Assembly (NCBI GenBank): GCA_003864495.1
Contig: ML133438.1
Coordinates: 186,001-250,000 of the forward strand
From: Nemopilema nomurai
Taxonomy: Eukaryota; Cnidaria; Scyphozoa; Rhizostomeae; Rhizostomatidae
DNA: 64,000 nucleotides
Direction: 5' to 3'
Position numbers and translations under genes: made by a program. Of the stretch, positions 10,801 through 22,454 are shown in pieces. Position 1 is the first letter of the stretch. Every line of letters starts with the position of its first letter. Under the pieces are notes generated by a model. It was not told the origin of the DNA and ran no database searches. It saw only the letters and a program-made list of their open reading frames with translations.

Positions 10801-12100
10801 ACTCAAGAATACCCGGTGTGCAACAGGCTTTGTACAAAAATATCTCCGGTGTGCACATGCCATACTCTGCAGACTGGAGTATGGTGAAAGTTAAAAATTA
10901 TAGATTGGCAAATAAGAAACTTCTCCCACCAAACACGCAGTATTTGTCTTAATTTTTAGAGAGAAGCAAAGTCACCAAAGATTGCAGGATTGGTGAAGGA
11001 GGACATAGTCGCGTCCATATTGCAATGAGCTTGTTTGGAAGATTGATCAACTGTTTGTCGTTGGATAACGGACCCGACTTTTTGCAGTATGTGTGAAGGA
11101 TAAGCTCTCAACTAATAAATATTGCAGAGGCAAACTTTACTGGGCTCCTAAATCATAAGTTCAAACAAAATTTATTTTGTTGTTTGTCTGAAGAAACGAT
11201 TGTAGCATTAACGGTTGAGTTATCGGTGGGCGTGGATGCAAACTGTAGCATGGCATTGGAAGGGGTCTTGTCTGGTAAAAACCAGCAAGACAAGGACTAA
11301 ATTCGGTCATAGCTAAAAATAGGCACCCTTGATGTACTTAATCTGATGTACTTGCATCCAATGCACTTACCATTGCTTTCATGGCGATATTGCAGAACAA
11401 TAATCTTCAGCAAAATGTATTGAGCCCTCCCCTACATAGGCCGCCACTATTTTACACTGTCGCATGGACATGTTGTTGTTGTTGATTCTGTTATTATCTC
11501 CTCAAAAAGCTGTTGCCTGGCACAATGACGGTAAATCACTCTTTAAATTTACCTTTTCACCTACTTTAAAAAAGTATATATGCATCTTGTAAAATGATCA
11601 ATGCGATATATATTCCTGGAATCTCTTCTAAAAACGACGAGGAGATGAAAAGCGTAGAGAATTTCTTGAAAATTCTAGAAGAGAATGACATATTTAAGTT
11701 CGTAGAAACGAGCAACATGCTGTTTTCTTACGAAAACATTTCTTCAAATGAATTATGGATTTTGATAACAAAATTTGGCTATATTGACAACAAAGGCATT
11801 TTGATGTCGATATAACTACAGGCTACGTCATGTCAAAATCGGACAAACAGAGGAATCTTTGAGGTATCAGATGATACAAAAAGATTCATTGGGTTGTGCA
11901 AGTATTCTAGAAGCCACATCATAGAATAATGAGAGTGTTTTAAATCACATTGATATTTACAGACAATAATGTTTTCGGTTAGCATGACAGATGCTGTCTA
12001 ACAACGTCAACATGTCTTTCTGTTCTTGAGTAATTCGTTCCTGAGTAATTCGTTTCTGAGTACTATAATTTGTGAGAAATTGCACTAGACGAATTGCAAA
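7880..12100. other. Largely non-coding interval
   Basis: No supported gene. One stretch (9825-10887) has degenerate inverted ends and is listed separately. An open frame of 73 codons at 11594-11815 (plus) has an ATG and hydrophilic content, but no recognised domain or splice context, so I leave it uncalled. Confidence 0.45.
9825..10887. repeat. Possible degenerate inverted-repeat element
   Basis: TCTGCAGAGTATGG at about 9838-9851 is the exact reverse complement of CCATACTCTGCAGA at about 10860-10873. The match continues weakly on both sides: GAGTATGG outside, and GTGTGC-rich tracts inside both ends. The pattern fits an old terminal-inverted-repeat transposon or MITE of about 1.06 kb, but no target duplication was found. 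Confidence 0.35.
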
Positions 12101-12694
12101 CGGCCGAGTGAGGGCTTGCAGCATAAACAGTTTACACCGAAGGAAATACTTGAGAGAGCAATGGATTGTGGTAAGCAGGAAACAAGTTGGAGATTAGGTG
12201 TAGTCGAGTTGTGTGAAGTAATGCAGGCGGATTTAGGGATAGTGGGAGCAGGAAGGTCGTTCTTCAATGAGAAACTGATTGCTAGTGTGAACACAGAATT
12301 AGCAATAATGTACTATAAATAATTTAACCTTCAGAACGTTCATTCTGTCGCGATTCATACAAAAGCCAGATCATTCCCATTATAGGAGGGGTTTATGTAA
12401 CAATAACCTGGGTACCAGACCCACTATGTATCCAGGAATACATGACAAATATTATACTGACAGATGGAATCAATGGAATCGTGCAGGCACCTGAACGAGT
12501 TTCGCTATCTCTCCCTTCTCTCCCCTACTTGCAGGTGTTCGTGTAAGAAGCATGAAATCAATCGTACTGTCAAAAAATTGGGAACTGTCATCCTTTTATG
12601 GCTCGGGCCAAACTCTAGCAAGCTGTACACGACTTGAAGTTCGGTTACGTGTACTGGAGGTGACTTAAATACAAAAGCGAGATCATGGGTTTGT

Positions 12695-12994
12695 TTGCCA
12701 TCGCTATTGAAGGTCTTGAGTAAGGATGGGTTGCACAATGTATATGCAGATTTATTCAAGCTCATCTGCATGGTCGCTACTTTACCTGCAACTGCCACAT
12801 CGTGCGAGCGTACTCATAGTAAAGTAGAAATTATCAACAATTATTGGCAAGCTGCTATGTTGCCTGAAAGGCTTGAAGATCTAATTCAGATAAGCAAAGA
12901 AAGAGACATTGCTGACAAAATTGAGCTGGAAACACTTGGAAAGGTTTTTAAACTTGCAAATCATCATAAGATTCAATTGGTTTTCACAAATTAA
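12695..12994 (+). pseudogene. hAT transposase C-terminal remnant
   Basis: The translated segment contains ATLPATATSCERTHSKVEII followed by NNYWQAAMLPERLEDLIQIS. This is the pattern of the hAT dimerisation domain: a (P/S)-x-S-x-x-S/C-E-R-x-x-S motif followed by R-x-x-M-x-x-x-R-L-x-x-L. The frame has no ATG at its start and no catalytic RNase-H-like core upstream, so only the 3' end of an old hAT copy (or a domesticated fragment) remains. Confidence 0.7.
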
Positions 12995-13503
12995 AGAATT
13001 GTTTACGTTTTTAGAATTGAAGATTCGTATAAAAGAGAGTATAATTATTGTAATTTTCCCAAGATTCAGTTTCTGTCTTAGAGAGAGTAAGGCGTGTGGT
13101 CCGAAAAACTTTTTTCAGGCCCCAAAGCCCCAGAGTTTTTCAAGGGCTTCGCCCTACCGGAAATCCTCCCCAATGTTTAGCGGCTACCACCGTCATTGTC
13201 CTAAACAACTGGTTATTAAATTATAGACAGTTTACCAAAGGTATGAATACTCTTTCGAATTCTTGCATGTCGTCAAGGCATTTATGGAATATTGTGACTG
13301 CTGCATTCATTCGAGAATCAAAAAGCAAACAAGTGTACCTGCTGGCAGTATCAAAAGTTGCTATTGGCTGCATGAACAGATGCAATTATGCAATTCCATG
13401 CCAACTACAAAAAAGGAATCGCAGTATCAAAGAACACTCAAACGTACTGATTTGTCAAGACAAGGTAAGAAGCAAGCTGCCTGCATATCCTACATTCTCT
13501 TGC

Positions 13504-13560
13504 TTATGTTTCTAATGTGTGGCAAATGGCACTTGGTAAAGCAGTGTTTAATAAAATCTT
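13504..13560. repeat. Dispersed repeat, copy 1
   Basis: The stretch TATGTTTCTAATGTGTGGCA and following bases through TTTAATAAAATCTT is almost identical to 20985-21041 in the same orientation (two differences seen). This marks a dispersed repeat family. It lies just upstream of the PAN/EGF/LamG gene. Confidence 0.7.
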
Positions 13561-13696
13561 GCAAGCTCCCTGTATGATAAAAGCTTTTCCTCGTTTGCAC
13601 CTCTTGAAGATGCTAATTACAAGTTAATCTCTCGCGTGTTACGATAATATGCTAACTAACCAACACTTGATCCTTTCTTCCAGGTAATCAGCAAAG

Positions 13697-15619
13697 ATGG
13701 CAAGTTCTTTTACAAATAGCAAAATGCAAGTAGAGCTATTGTTGATAACACTCCTCTTGATGACTTCTTTAGCTGTCGCATGCGATTCAAGGTTTTACTG
13801 CAAGACACCTGAAGTCAAGTACATAAGTATGGACAAGTTGACAAATGTTGCTTTGAATGGAACCGTGATCAAGTCAGTTCAAGCCAAGGACATTTCAGGG
13901 TGCCAAAGGTCTTGCCTTCAAGAAGAATATTGCCGATCTATGAACGTCAATGTCAGTACAGCAGCCGGCTTGACCTGCGATTTTCTGGATGTCAACATCT
14001 ACAGCAACGCGTCACTTCTTCTTCAACGGAATGGATCCATCCATCTTTACATCCCGGTAAGGCATAATGCATAACAAATGCTATTTCTCTTTAAAATTGC
14101 TCTAGAGCAAGTCATGATCTAAATAACTTCAAGTTCTAAAGTAACATTGAAAAGTAAATATCGTTTCCATACAACACTGTACTTCAGCTGAATCATGTAG
14201 ATACTATTGTTTTAGAGTAAATGCCAGAAGAACCCATGCAAAAACGAGGCTGTATGTGTGCCCCATTACAAAAACGATTCATATCAATGTGAATGTAAGT
14301 CGAATGGAACATGGATCACAAGTGGAGTGCACTGCGAAAAGGCGTTGAGTGAGTGTTTCACACGAGTAAATACCGTTGCGACATACGATCTCTTGTCTGT
14401 TCTTCTCTTCATAAATAATACACCTACATACCTAATGAATTCTTTTTCAATCAATCTTGGGATCACGTCTATCAATTTCGAAACAAGATGGTCTAAAGTC
14501 GCCAAAAAAGCTAGCGAGCGCTTGGTTGCTTTCACGAAGGCGAAGCAATTCAAGTGCTTCTGCTTCTATTGAAGCTAATATAATAAGAAAAGAAAAATGT
14601 TCGTTTCGTTCGTCAAATCCAACGGAAAGGGTGATTCAGCAACGACAAAAAGCATTACCTTTAAATTGAAGATAGTATTAATTCCAAGTTTTAACCTTCA
14701 ATTTGGCAATTTCGCAGAACAACTTCATAATTTGTTTTTATTATATGAAAGCATTGCGCTGGGTGTTGCGTTCTGTTAAACTCTGACCTTAATGGGTTCT
14801 CTATTGAAATTGCAGGGGGTTATTCGACTGCGTTTGTATACTGGTCTTTCAACGATCTAGCCAGCAGTGCACCCTTGACAAGCACAAATACGGATGTTTC
14901 ATCCTTCACTTTGGAATGGAAACCGGTTTCAGAACCTGGTCGGAAACACCCGGTGGTTATGTGCAGAGATGAGGCATCGTGCATTGAGATCTGGAAAGGC
15001 ATACCCTGTTTAAAGTAAGAATTTTTTTGGCAGAATTACCCGGTTATAAAACAAGGATTAACTGAAGAAAAGAGTATTAAATATGAAAATCGATATTCCG
15101 TGCAAATTATAGTTCTGGATTAGATCTGCCTGAAGATATTTTCGTTACAGTTCCTTCGGTACCTGCAAGGCTTCGGTGACGTACAGTATTTGGATCAAAT
15201 ATACTGAGTTTGAGGCTAATAGAAAACGCTATAACCCTCTGATTAAGACGAACCTGGTAAGTATTATATTCTACTCCGATTCATCTGGGTCATTCAACTT
15301 CAAGGCTGCATTGTCTACAAGTAAGCGCTGGGATATCAGTTCATTTGGAACATCTCTAGTCAAGACAAAGTGGAACCAATTCACGTTAACTGTGGACGAC
15401 AACACTGGAGCGTGCGCTTTCATCAACGGAGTCAAACAAGCCTGCCAAACAACATACACTTCAGTCTCTTTGAAAGAAAGTAGAAATAACGGCCTTCGCA
15501 TTGGAGGTGACTGGATTGTTGACAGTGAGCCTCACATTTATGTCGACGATTTTGCCGTGTGGAAGATTGCCTTCAGTGAAGAGGAAGTGAGAGACCTTTA
15601 CGAACAAACAAAAGAGTGA
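13697..15619 (+). CDS. Secreted PAN/apple-EGF-LamG protein, 4 exons, 386 aa
   Basis: Coding exons are 13697-14056, 14216-14348, 14816-15014 and 15151-15619. All introns are GT-AG and all phases join without a stop. An acceptor CAG at 13681-13683 just before the ATG, preceded by a branch-like gctaac, suggests a further 5' UTR intron. Exon 1 (residues 1-120) has a signal peptide (LLLITLLLMTSLAVAC) and a Cys-rich PAN/apple-like domain with CQRSCLQEEYCRSMNVN. Exon 2 is a single EGF-like domain (CQKNPCKNEAVCVPHY...CECKSNG...HC). Exons 3-4 form a LamG/concanavalin-like fold ending GLRIGGDW...IYVDDFAVWKIAFSEEEVRDLY. It is predicted to be extracellular, probably in adhesion or glycan binding. Such PAN+EGF+LamG combinations are frequent in cnidarians. 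The specific role is unknown. Confidence 0.88.
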
Positions 15620-17805
15620 CTTGGCTCGCCTAAAAATTGACAATAGCATAAAGCTGCACTATGTCATCTTGAACAGTAGAACCAAAAACGTATTCTGGTC
15701 ATATTGATATTTCGAGCAAGTATACGCACATGGCAACTGGCAAAAAAACGAGAGACTGCCCTACCGCAGACATTTTTATTGATATTAAAGTTGATTCTCT
15801 TTTAACTCCTGGCAATATTTATTGACAATTTGCATTATTTGCATCAAATTGTATAATTATTTTGCACAGTTTGGACTTTTTGAAAGCCACCTGGCACTAG
15901 GTATGAATTATGGTTATGATTATTATTATTATGTTAAAATTATTCGGTTGTCTGTTGGAGTTTACATGTCTTTGTAATATTAATTTAAAGGCATCAAGCC
16001 AGATAGGCCAATTTCATTAGTTGCCTTATTTTTAAAGTTGAGTGGAAGATTATCTGTATGAATCACACTTCTGGGTCACAAATTTCCTATGCTCAAATGC
16101 TTAAATCGTTTTTATAGCACTGTTTTCGTCTGGCCCAGCCCACTTCCCAACAATACATTGACATAACCTTGATGTCCCCAACTGAAATCATTTGCGTTGA
16201 TACAGTCACGTCATGTTCTCTATTGCACAAGGATAATGTGCTATGCGAAGAAATTGCTACCCATTTGTAATATAATGATTTCTAGCCAATTTGAAGTGAG
16301 TCATTTACACTTTTTGCTTTGATTCACATACCCTCCATTCCGTGTCCCTTCACTTCCCTATTTGTTATCATATTTTAAGGTGATAGCTACGACAAGCCAC
16401 ATGGTAAATAAATCAAGACGAAATAGCCATTTGTTGATATTATTTCATTGACATATCCATGAATTATCATTTTTACCATTTCTTCGTTATTATTTCAAGC
16501 GCATAGGGTAAGAAGGTGTTTCGAAAGAGTGACCAGTCATTTTCTCACTGTCAGGTACCACAATCATTCTCTGATACACAAATTGAATAACTGACTTCAA
16601 ATGGATGCCTGAAAATGATTTGTAAATCGGAAACTATTTTCACAGTCACCGAATTTCACCATATACCCATATTGTAAACTTAAATAAGTGACAAGGAAAG
16701 CCTGAATGCATGGATTGAAGATACGTAAACGACTAAACCACCTAGTGTTTTCGATCCGCATCTCGCCTTTTATTCGGCCAGCTTTTGGTTATTTTCCGCT
16801 TTATCTAGCCATTGTGAAGTTTTTTACCACAATGCACTTCTTCACATTTCCAATTTTTTACAAAAAAACGCATCCTAACATCCGTGTAAATAACTGCTGT
16901 CTAAGTTCAGAGGTGGAGCGAATTTCGTTTCGATATCGACTTGGCAGGGCGAGGACGCGAAATTCAGTAGGAAATCGCTAGAAAACTTTCTATCCGGAGA
17001 GAGAAGCAAAAAACACTCTCGGTGGTATTGAGCAACTACAAATAACTTGTCAGCTAAGAAAGACTTATTGCGCGCGTTTCTAGATTATTTTGCATCGCTT
17101 GTAGATTTGTTTGCTTGTTAGGACATCAGCTTGTTTATTGATGGCCCATTCAACTTATTGTCAACGGAAAATTCGGTGGCATCCTTGCTTTGCCATTTCC
17201 TTTGGCATTTTTAAAGGACTGCTTTCCATCTCTATCAGTAAACTGCATAATTCCAAGCATTTTTTCTTTCTATCAAAAGATTACTGATTTGGTTATTTAA
17301 TCAATATTCGAATAGCCATGTAAACATGAATTTGAGCCTTTTAGCCATTAATAGTCGGTCGTTATCGTCTTTTTCATGCGGGAAGGTTTAATCTCCTTTT
17401 TTCTGGGCTTTGAAAATTATGTTCAGTCCAAAATAAAATTATTCCACATGTACGATGTCCAATTTATAACCGAAAATAGGACAATCTTATGTTGTCAAAA
17501 ATGCTGATTTGAAAATGGAGTGAAGGCTATAATTTCATCATTCTAAGACGTCATTATTTTGATATGCTGATTGCTGAAATACCGCATCCGCAATTATACA
17601 AAAAATCTAAACGAAGCGTATTCATGGATACACAATTTTCTTCTAGTCTTCTTTGCATTTCTTCTGTCAAGATCTGCTCCTTGAAAAGTTCACATAATTT
17701 TCTCTTACAAAGCCTAAAGACACACAGAGAAGTCAAGGCTGATTCGATTGTAATTTTCTTACTTCATCTACTACTTATTAGGTAAGATTTTATTTCAGCA
17801 GTTTT
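15620..17805. other. Intergenic, no gene seen
   Basis: 3' flank of the LamG gene and 3' flank of the minus-strand cystatin gene. Open frames here are short, lack domains and have no supporting splice sites. Confidence 0.5.
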
Positions 17806-18452
17806 TCACCCTCTCAGGCATCTTGTTGATAAGACTTTGTACTTTGGAGACTCCCATGCTTGATGTAAAATTTCGAAGATACATCTGGTTGGGTAATTGA
17901 GCTGAGGTGGACAGTTCAGCTTTGAATTCTGCACACACAGGCGTGGTCTCATTTCAACAAGAGCTGCATATTTAATTCCGGCCACTACTTGTCTTGTGAC
18001 ATCCATGATTTTGGTAGCAACGAGTCTGTATTGTCGAGAAAGCATACGAGGAATATATATATATATACATATATGGGTGGTTTCTTTCTCTAGAATGTAA
18101 CCTAATCTCTGTTTTCAAAATCAAATACACTTATACTCCTCCTCCAAGTTCTCCTTATTCCATCTCCGCAAATAGACCTTAAACTCTTGAGTTAAGAAGT
18201 TACATGATTACATTTGCAGGCCTCTTCAAGACACTGGCAACAACTCTGTTTTTATCGAAAGCAGTGCACATACCTTGAGTCAGTCTTGGCGTTGTATTCG
18301 CTCACTGCAAAAGTCACTCCAGCTTGAAGAATGTCGTCTTTCTCAATATCTTCTCTGGTCATTTCAGTGATACCTCCTGGCATCTGTTGGGCACAAGAAA
18401 ACGCTGCCAAAGCCACCAAAAGAAAGCAGAATAATTGCACTTGCTTTGCCAT
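17806..18452 (-). CDS. Type-2 cystatin, 2 exons, 132 aa (copy A)
   Basis: Exon 1 is 18274-18452 and exon 2 is 17806-18025, joined within an Arg codon by a GT-AG intron. The protein has a signal peptide (VQLFCFLLVALAAFSCA), the N-terminal Gly-Gly contact (MPGGITEM), the central inhibitory loop QVVAG, and a Trp-containing second loop (LHQAWESPKY). Four cysteines suit the two disulfides of secreted cystatins. Family knowledge: reversible inhibitors of papain-like cysteine proteases acting outside the cell or in lysosomes. A TATA box lies 78 bases upstream. The gene is closely similar to copy B at 21833, with the same intron position and phase, and points away from it. Confidence 0.92.
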
Positions 18453-18529
18453 TTTTTAAGATGAGATGTTCAAGTCGAAGACAAGATATTCACTTTGGAC
18501 TCAGATGAAATGATAATGCAGATCATCCG

Positions 18530-18537
18530 TATTTATA
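18530..18537 (-). promoter_or_regulatory. TATA box of cystatin copy A
   Basis: The minus strand reads TATAAATA, 78-85 bases upstream of the ATG, a normal distance for a short 5' UTR. No equally clean TATA precedes copy B; only TTTAAAAAG near 21760. Confidence 0.6.
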
Positions 18538-19251
18538 GGCAATGGTGTTTATTCAGATTTCCGTGTGCAGTTTTCAACATATGGCTTTCCACCTTGATTT
18601 AGTAAACAAATACCGGCGTGCTTTAATAGCAAGCCAGGCACTCTAAACTAATTACATATGCAAGGTGCTGTGCTCAAGTAAGCAGATTGTGTTTTTTGAA
18701 CCTTGCAGACAGATCCACTGCAACTTCCATCTATGTTGTATACGCTAAAAAGATGAGTAATAAAAGTAACTATACGCTCTATAATTACAATCTAAAAGCA
18801 GGAAGAAATACTCTTCAAAGACTGAAAACATGAAGACAGGGACTTAACAAGGGGCTTCTAGAGTTTTGAAACCTAGCCAAGACCATATGCTTGTTTTGTC
18901 TTTTCTGATGTTCAAATGCTCCATAGAAAAACGTTACACACTAGTTTCGGCTAAGTATTAGAGAAGAATGCAGAGAAATTTAACGAAACATTTTTGAGAC
19001 AAATTCTAGATGTGTCCACAGAAAGCAATGGAGTAGTGTGTCATTACACAACTGATTCACTTGGTCATAGTTGAAAATTAGATACTGAGATGACCAAATG
19101 ATTGCACTGTCAAATCATTCTAGTATGTCCGGAATTTTCGTATGAAATTTTTACTTCTTGTTCATTTATGTTCGTTTGAATTTTTTAATTCTAGTAACAA
19201 CGTATTTCAGCATTGTTCACAGTGACTTTGAAACCGGCTTCATGCTTTAAC

Positions 19252-20175
19252 TTAAGGTTACGGTAAACGTTTCTGGACGAAAACATCCATTTTTCGATTA
19301 CTTCACATTCTGATAGCCGAATCAATAAGGTACATAATGATGCCATTTATGAAGCTAGAATAAATTTTGAAAATGGAGAAAATACCGTATAAACGAAGGT
19401 TTCCATAATTTTCTTATCAAAGTTTCTAGCAGCAGTTTTCAAATCCTTCGACTTGTTAAGCCGATTATCCTTGTTCTGCTTCCTGTGGTTTGCGTGAGAG
19501 TTTGGCACATCGATGGGTTGTTGTGCCTTTTTCAAGACGCTTATTGATCTTAAAGCCTAAACTACTTGACCCGGATTACATTGTTGGTAACATGATCCCG
19601 ATGTGTATCATCGCAAGTGCGATCAGTAAAATCCCGTTTTCCCCGGATTCGAAATCCCTCTACATACAGGTACGAAGAAGCATTTTTGTACCCAACGAAC
19701 CAATCGAATGGCTCGAAAATTTGTACACGGCCAGGGCAGATGTTGGGCGGCCAAAGTATGTCTCAAAATTTTTTTAATTGCTCTGGTCCGTCTTTTATAC
19801 CCAAATACAGCAGCGGGAGGGTGGGAAGATTGTTTGCCAATTTTTGACATGTTATAGTTTCAAGAAGAGAACGAATTTAGAAAATCTGAGACACTCTTTG
19901 GTAGCTTAGGATCTGCACTTGCTGCTGGTACAAGTCAGATTTTATTACCTCAAACGCAAGGGTACAAAATAGCTTTTGAAGGTGGTACACTTTTTGAGCA
20001 ATAAATTCGCATGGAAAATAACATTCAACATTATTTGCCAATAATTTTGATCTGGCTAGATACGCCATAATCTTGTGCATCGAATGACATATATTTTACC
20101 CAGATTCCTTGAACAGTTTGGCCTTTAGGAAAGAAAAACCAATTTTCGTGTCCAAAACGTTTACCGTAACCTTAA
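19252..20175. mobile_element. TTAA-flanked MITE, about 916 bp
   Basis: GGTTACGGTAAACGTTT begins right after TTAA (19252-19255). Its exact reverse complement AAACGTTTACCGTAACC ends right before TTAA (20172-20175), and an imperfect extension (TGGAC..GAAAA) continues inside both ends. A TTAA target duplication with short inverted ends is the hallmark of piggyBac-type insertion. The interior has no transposase-like frame, so this is a non-autonomous copy. It sits between the two head-to-head cystatin genes. Confidence 0.75.
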
Positions 20176-20179
20176 AGCC

Positions 20180-21750
20180 TTTCTACTGTCACAACCTATT
20201 GCCCTATCGAAAGTGAAGATGAAAATTACTGCATGACAACTTGAGAAATTGTGAAACCACTCTTTGATTCAAATCTGGATTGGCATGAGGTAATAAAAGT
20301 TTCAAGAGGTCATACGATACATCAATACCTGGATAACCAAAATGAGCTCAGAAACAATTGCAAATTGTTGTTGGAATTTCGTGCAGCTAAAGTCGCGAAA
20401 GCCAAAATTCTTTTTGCCATGTTTATCTTACATTATTCCTTTCTAAAGCTAAAAACTTTATTAAAGCAAATAGATTATCTTTGCGTGGCTTCAATTCCTT
20501 TTCACGTTAGAAGGGGCTCGACGTCCGACCAATACTATTGTTTCACCTACTAAAGCATAAGGCAGTTTTATTACTGTACTAATAATTCAACGTGAGATTC
20601 CCATGGTTCTTCTGTTGTTAGAGTCCTGATAAGACACACCTCTTAGGTCAAGCTCGCATTCATTCAACGGCAAAGTCAAAGTCAAAGCCGCAGGCAGATT
20701 TTATGACTGCTCCAATTCAACAATTTCGCTGGCAACTGCTGGTCTGTGAGGTATAGGTGAAAAGCTTATGACATTTCGTTTTCGCAAGAACGACGTTTGA
20801 ATGAAAGCTGTCACCAGGATAATTTGGAGGCCATTCTTATTTCAGAGTTGATGACAATTCATTAGCTGGTACCTAGGGGCAAATGACTGTCTTCAAGAAA
20901 ATAGTACCTGCTTCCCTAAACGATAAACATTTCTGTTGCGTTTGAATAACACTTTTAATTCTGAAGTTTCGCTTCTTTTTCTTGCTAATGTTTCTAACGT
21001 GTGGCAAATGGCACTTGGTAAAGCCGTGTTTAATAAAATCTTATACAAAGAGATTAATTGCGCATGTGGAATTTTCTCAATTTTCATTCCTTCGTTTTGA
21101 AACTCTCTGTTATTTTTTGAATAAGCTATCTTAAAAACTTTGAAGAGTTCATTACAAAAATCGTTAACAAGAAAAAGATGTCATTACAAAGATCTATTCA
21201 ATGTTTGCTCTCACAAGAAGAAAATCCATGAACGCGGAGGCGACAATACTAGGCCAAAGAATTATCAAATGAATTACTTGAGAAGGGCTGCCTATTTAGT
21301 CTGGAAAAATTCCTTCATCTAAAAATATATATAATAATTAGTATGTAGCATTGTTTCCATGCAAAAACTAACATTGAAAACGTAAGCAGCATCTCAAGAC
21401 TTCAGAAAACGATAGGAAAGGTTAATAGCAGTAGAAAAAGTTTTGCTGTTTTCCTTTAATTTACTTTTGGTTGAAAGAAAGTCAAAGGAAGTTGAGCTGA
21501 ATTCTTGGAGAGGATTAATTGGGAATAGAAAAGACTATTATAATATTTTACCAAATAATGCTTATGAATAAATGAAGAACTGTTCGCAAACGCCCAAACG
21601 TGTGTCCACACTTAAAGGCAAATAACAAACCATTACCACAGCTATGTAACCCAGTGCAGCCTAAGAACACGTTTTAAACATGCCAAACTTTGTTAACAAG
21701 CGTGTTTCATGACCATCTTGTGCAAATAGCACACGGAAGCCTGAAAAAAC
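20180..21750. other. Intergenic, upstream of cystatin copy B
   Basis: Apart from the dispersed repeat at 20985-21041 I see nothing functional that can be supported. Open frames are short and AT-biased. Confidence 0.45.
20985..21041. repeat. Dispersed repeat, copy 2
   Basis: Same orientation and nearly the same sequence as 13504-13560 (core GTGGCAAATGGCACTTGGTA and onward to AATAAAATCTT). The flanks differ, so this is a short dispersed element rather than a segmental duplication of the whole neighbourhood. Confidence 0.7.
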
Positions 21751-21832
21751 AAAGATGACTTTAAAAAGCATCTACCACTTCCAACTAATCACTCACAGAC
21801 ATAAGTCGTAAAGTGAACATCCAAGCTTCAAA

Positions 21833-22454
21833 ATGGCAAGACAAATTCAGCTATTCTGCTTTTTCCTGTTTGCTGTAGCAGCAAGTTGCTATGCTGAGCC
21901 AATTCTTGGCGGAGTTGAAGTGATGACCAAAACTGAGATCGAGAACGATGATGACCTGCATGCAGGAATCAATTTTGCAGTGAACAAATACAACGAAAAG
22001 ACCAATTCAAGGTATGGACTTTCAAATATCGTAAGATTTGATAGCATGCACTTTTACTTTGCCATGAAAAGTGTCTTTATTGCAAAGTAAAATTTAATGT
22101 GTTTGCTTAATATTTTTCTAATTGCCCTTATGATTCTTTGACATGATCGAAAATGACAAGCACCTATAACCAATCCTATATCTTATGGCTTATGGCACAG
22201 TGCGTGTATGATTAGTTATTCTAATGATCTTTTCTAGGCTCATTGCCGTTGAGATTGTGCGTGCTACGAGACAGGTCGTTGCAGGAATCAAGTACCAAGC
22301 CATTGTAGAGTTGAGACCACGCTTGTGTGCCAGCAATGCTTTATGTCAGTCACAGTCAAGCTTTCCAACTAGATGTGCGTTCACGATCTTACATCAGGCT
22401 TGGATGCCCACAGAATACACAGTCCTGTCAACTAAGTGCTTGAGAGCGCAATAA
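21833..22454 (+). CDS. Type-2 cystatin, 2 exons, 131 aa (copy B)
   Basis: Exon 1 is 21833-22011 (179 nt, exactly as long as in copy A) and exon 2 is 22238-22454; the intron splits the same Arg codon. It has a signal peptide (IQLFCFFLFAVAASCYA), N-terminal ILGGVEVM, the inhibitory loop QVVAG, the second loop LHQAWMPTEY, and cysteines in the same order as copy A. It is predicted to be a secreted inhibitor of papain-like cysteine proteases. It is a paralogue of copy A from an inverted duplication; the promoter regions now differ. The start is the only ATG before the signal peptide. Confidence 0.92.
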
